DNA from: Bacillota bacterium
Lineage (GTDB): Bacteria > Bacillota > Negativicutes > Veillonellales > Negativicoccaceae
Assembly (NCBI GenBank): GCA_023418435.1
Contig: JAEZZT010000050.1
Location: 1-15,725, forward strand
Direction: 5' to 3'
Length of the DNA: 15,725 nucleotides
Shown here in pieces: positions 13,659 through 15,725 of this stretch; positions within the stretch are counted from its first letter, which is position 1; each line of letters opens with the position of its first letter. The notes beneath the pieces are model-generated. The model was not told where the DNA came from, ran no database searches, and saw only the letters and a program-made list of their open reading frames with translations. The translations under genes were made by a program, and so were the position numbers.

Positions 13659-14906
13659 TCATCTCCACCAAGCTTCATATCCGAAATGCAGTAGCAGCCA
13701 AACCAACGCTCCGATCACGGCCCCCACCAAGACGCCGTTAATTCGTATCTTGGCCAATTCATCCTCTGTCTTGCTACGAATAAAATCCTGTAGACGTTGC
13801 TCGTCATATGCATTCAAAACATCCGTGACGACTGTGCCCAAGAGCAACTGCTGCGTGGAACCCATTTCCCGGAGCAAGTGGGATGCTTGCTGGTTCAACC
13901 ATTGCCGATTGTCCTTCTCCTCCAACCATTGATCTCCCCAGCGCCACACCATCTCCGACAAACCTCGCGCAAGACGGCCGGGCCCTTTGCCGATGGGCCG
14001 CAGGTAGACCCGCTCCAATTCCGCTCGCAGGCGACTGATCATCTCCTCCAAAGGGCATTTTGCCACTATCAATTGCCACCATTCCTGGCGAATTTTCTCA
14101 CCGTACGGTAAGTTTTCCAAGCAGCTATGCGTTTGCCACCAAGACTGCCAAGCCCGTCTTTCCTCGCTGCCCTCGGTCAATGCTGCTCCACACCAGGCAT
14201 CTATGCTGGCGCACAGCTCCTCGCTGATATGCGCATAGTCCAACACACCGGTCCATTCTCCCAAACCTCGCCACCAACGTCGTGCCCCTTCCGAACCATA
14301 GCCGGCAGCCATGCTCTCCAACTCCTTGGCCAATGATTCCCGAAACTCGTCTGTCCGGATATAGCCTTGTACATGGGTCAAGCATTGATCGAGCCACTGC
14401 GTATGAAGAGAGCAATCGCTCCGGCGCAATAGTAGCCCCGCTTCGTTCAGCAGGTAGGCCCTCAACCTATTTTCCAGCTCTTTCTGCCAAGCTTCGTAGG
14501 GTACGGAAGAAAGAAATTCCGTCATGACCAAGCCCAACTTGTGTTGGGCCATTTCTTTATTGTGCGGCTCTTGCCACCAACTTCTCCATTTTTCTGCCAG
14601 CGGCAACTCCGCCATACTCCACCATCCCGGCCGCAAAAGCTTGTCCACGACCACTTGGCGGACTCCCCGGATAAAGGCTTGTCGTTGTCTGGCGATTAAA
14701 TTCGTATGGAAGCTTATGCCCAACGGCTCACCAAAAAGAGCCGCTACGGCGAACCAATCGGCAATACCGCCTATCAAACCGGCCTGCGCCACATAGTAGA
14801 AAAATTCAGCTGTCGCAGAGGGATAATAAAATCTGAATACGGCAACGCCCAAAAATGTGCATACTGCGCCACCCAAAAGCCAATTTGCTTTCTGCCATGT
14901 ACTCAT
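13659..14906 (-). CDS. DUF445 family membrane protein, downstream copy
   Basis: A complete 415-residue DUF445 protein (YheB/YjiN-like). The N-terminus has a membrane helix (about 8-27) and the family signature AGLIGGIADWFAVAALFGEP (about 42-61), followed by ISFHTNLIARQRQAFIRGV. A long, Trp-rich, mostly helical middle part (about 80-380) carries many W, E and R. The C-terminus has the second family mark, KIRINGVLVGAVIGALVWLL (about 386-405), which is a membrane helix. Both ends are thus in the membrane with a large soluble loop. Function is unknown for the whole family. The ATG at 14906 overlaps the stop of the upstream DUF445 gene in an ATGA; no separate ribosome site of quality is needed if translation is coupled (GAGGGGAG lies nearby). 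It converges with kimA. Confidence 0.85.
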   Translation of the reverse strand: MSTWQKANWLLGGAVCTFLGVAVFRFYYPSATAEFFYYVAQAGLIGGIADWFAVAALFGEPLGISFHTNLIARQRQAFIRGVRQVVVDKLLRPGWWSMAELPLAEKWRSWWQEPHNKEMAQHKLGLVMTEFLSSVPYEAWQKELENRLRAYLLNEAGLLLRRSDCSLHTQWLDQCLTHVQGYIRTDEFRESLAKELESMAAGYGSEGARRWWRGLGEWTGVLDYAHISEELCASIDAWCGAALTEGSEERRAWQSWWQTHSCLENLPYGEKIRQEWWQLIVAKCPLEEMISRLRAELERVYLRPIGKGPGRLARGLSEMVWRWGDQWLEEKDNRQWLNQQASHLLREMGSTQQLLLGTVVTDVLNAYDEQRLQDFIRSKTEDELAKIRINGVLVGAVIGALVWLLLHFGYEAWWR

Positions 14907-15725
14907 AATACTCCCCTCACCACCGCATCGAGGCAGTACAAAACCGCCCCCACGACCGCACCTACCAAAGTGCCGTTGACGCGGATCATTTGCAAATCAT
15001 CCGCGACCTTCGCTTCGGCCAAACGAGCCAAATCCTCGCCGCTATATTTAGCCAGCTCCTTTTCCACGACCTTTTTAAAATACTGCCGTAACCTTGGCAA
15101 GTTCTGTAGAAGAAGCCAACGAAAAGCTCGTTCCGCTTTTTCCACTTGCGCCGGGTTGTGCAAAAAACATTGCCACCATTGTCGCACTCTGCCTGCCACA
15201 TAGCCGGCCAACTTTTCTCGTTGGTCGGTGGAGTAATACTGCTCCTCCAAGTGTGCCAACCAATGCGTCTCGACCATTTGGTCCCGCCATGGACCTACCC
15301 AGGACTCCACCGCTTCTCGCCAGCGTACATCCGTACGTAGCCGGCATTCCGTCTTGCTCAACAACGAGTCGAGACGGAGCGCCAAGTCGCTCTCCGGATC
15401 CTGCAGCGACTTGGACCAGCGCAATAGCCGTCGCTGCCAACGCCGGCCGGCTTCCCCTTGGTCCCGGGAGCCGGCCAGAAACTCCCAAACTTCCGCTCGC
15501 CAAGGATGCTCCTGCGCCTCGTGCGCGATGAGAAAACGCCAGCGCTCCTCACACCAGGTAGCCACGCGAGGATCTGCTAAAGCAATCCGAAGAATGTCCC
15601 CCAAACCGATCCATAGACCTTTGCCTTGAGGACTCCGTAAGGCTTCAATGGCAAGCGCCAACACATCCGCCGGATGAATCACTTGGCGAAATTGCCGTTT
15701 GCTCCATCGGCTGAAAGATTCCCAC
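14903..15725 (-). CDS. DUF445 family membrane protein, upstream copy, 5' end outside window
   Basis: The frame stays open to the right edge, with WESFSRWSKRQFRQVIHPAD at the first visible codons, so the start lies beyond 15725 and about 273 residues are seen. The segment is again Trp- and Arg-rich and helical, with no clear membrane helix until the end. There, MIRVNGTLVGAVVGAVLYCL is the same C-terminal signature as in the following gene (IRxNGxLVGAVxGA), which identifies the family even though the N-terminal signature is outside the window. It shares a four-base ATGA overlap with the downstream copy. The two copies differ strongly in their middle parts, so this is an old paralogous pair and not a recent duplication. 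Confidence 0.82.
   Translation of the reverse strand, partial: WESFSRWSKRQFRQVIHPADVLALAIEALRSPQGKGLWIGLGDILRIALADPRVATWCEERWRFLIAHEAQEHPWRAEVWEFLAGSRDQGEAGRRWQRRLLRWSKSLQDPESDLALRLDSLLSKTECRLRTDVRWREAVESWVGPWRDQMVETHWLAHLEEQYYSTDQREKLAGYVAGRVRQWWQCFLHNPAQVEKAERAFRWLLLQNLPRLRQYFKKVVEKELAKYSGEDLARLAEAKVADDLQMIRVNGTLVGAVVGAVLYCLDAVVRGVL

Overview
The window looks like a chromosomal segment from a diderm Firmicute of the class Negativicutes (Veillonella/Dialister/Megasphaera-type). This is inferred from gene content: Firmicute-style genes (SipS-type signal peptidase, YtfI/YtfJ pair, KimA with a c-di-AMP riboswitch, strong AGGAGG ribosome sites) sit beside an OmpH/Skp-type periplasmic chaperone, which implies an outer membrane. 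No rRNA, tRNA, CRISPR array or intact insertion sequence was found.

Layout: (1) 1-1760, minus strand: a B12-dependent ribonucleotide reductase running off the left edge. (2) 1920-3277, plus strand: a YjfP-like esterase and a ClbS/DfsB-family protein, closed by a strong terminator. (3) About 3280-5380: an AT-rich decayed island with a frameshifted gene remnant, a lone intact excisionase-type HTH gene behind a helically phased 10-bp repeat, and the wreck of a large serine recombinase. (4) 5424-6848, minus: a cationic-amino-acid-type APC permease, divergent from (5) signal peptidase I (7077-7643) and a 33-residue membrane peptide (7708-7809), which ends in a palindromic terminator shared with (6) ompH (7838-8251, minus). 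(7) 8337-11245, minus: a tightly packed run reading WYL regulator, cobO, DUF2953 (ytfI-like), gerW (ytfJ-like). (8) 11455-13646, plus: promoter, c-di-AMP (ydaO/yuaA) riboswitch, kimA-type potassium importer and terminator. (9) 13659-15725, minus: two tandem DUF445 membrane proteins with an ATGA overlap; the upstream one is cut by the right edge.

Functional links: cobO makes adenosylcobalamin, the cofactor needed by the reductase at the left end. Signal peptidase I and OmpH both serve protein export and envelope assembly. KimA and its riboswitch form a textbook c-di-AMP/potassium module. The ytfI/ytfJ pair is sporulation-associated in Bacilli, but nothing else in the window speaks for sporulation.

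I do not see a clearly new multi-gene system. The points most worth checking are the decayed island with its lone HTH gene and phased repeats, the switchable kimA leader, the paired operator-like repeats between the permease and lepB, the WYL-cobO coupling, and the overlapping DUF445 pair.
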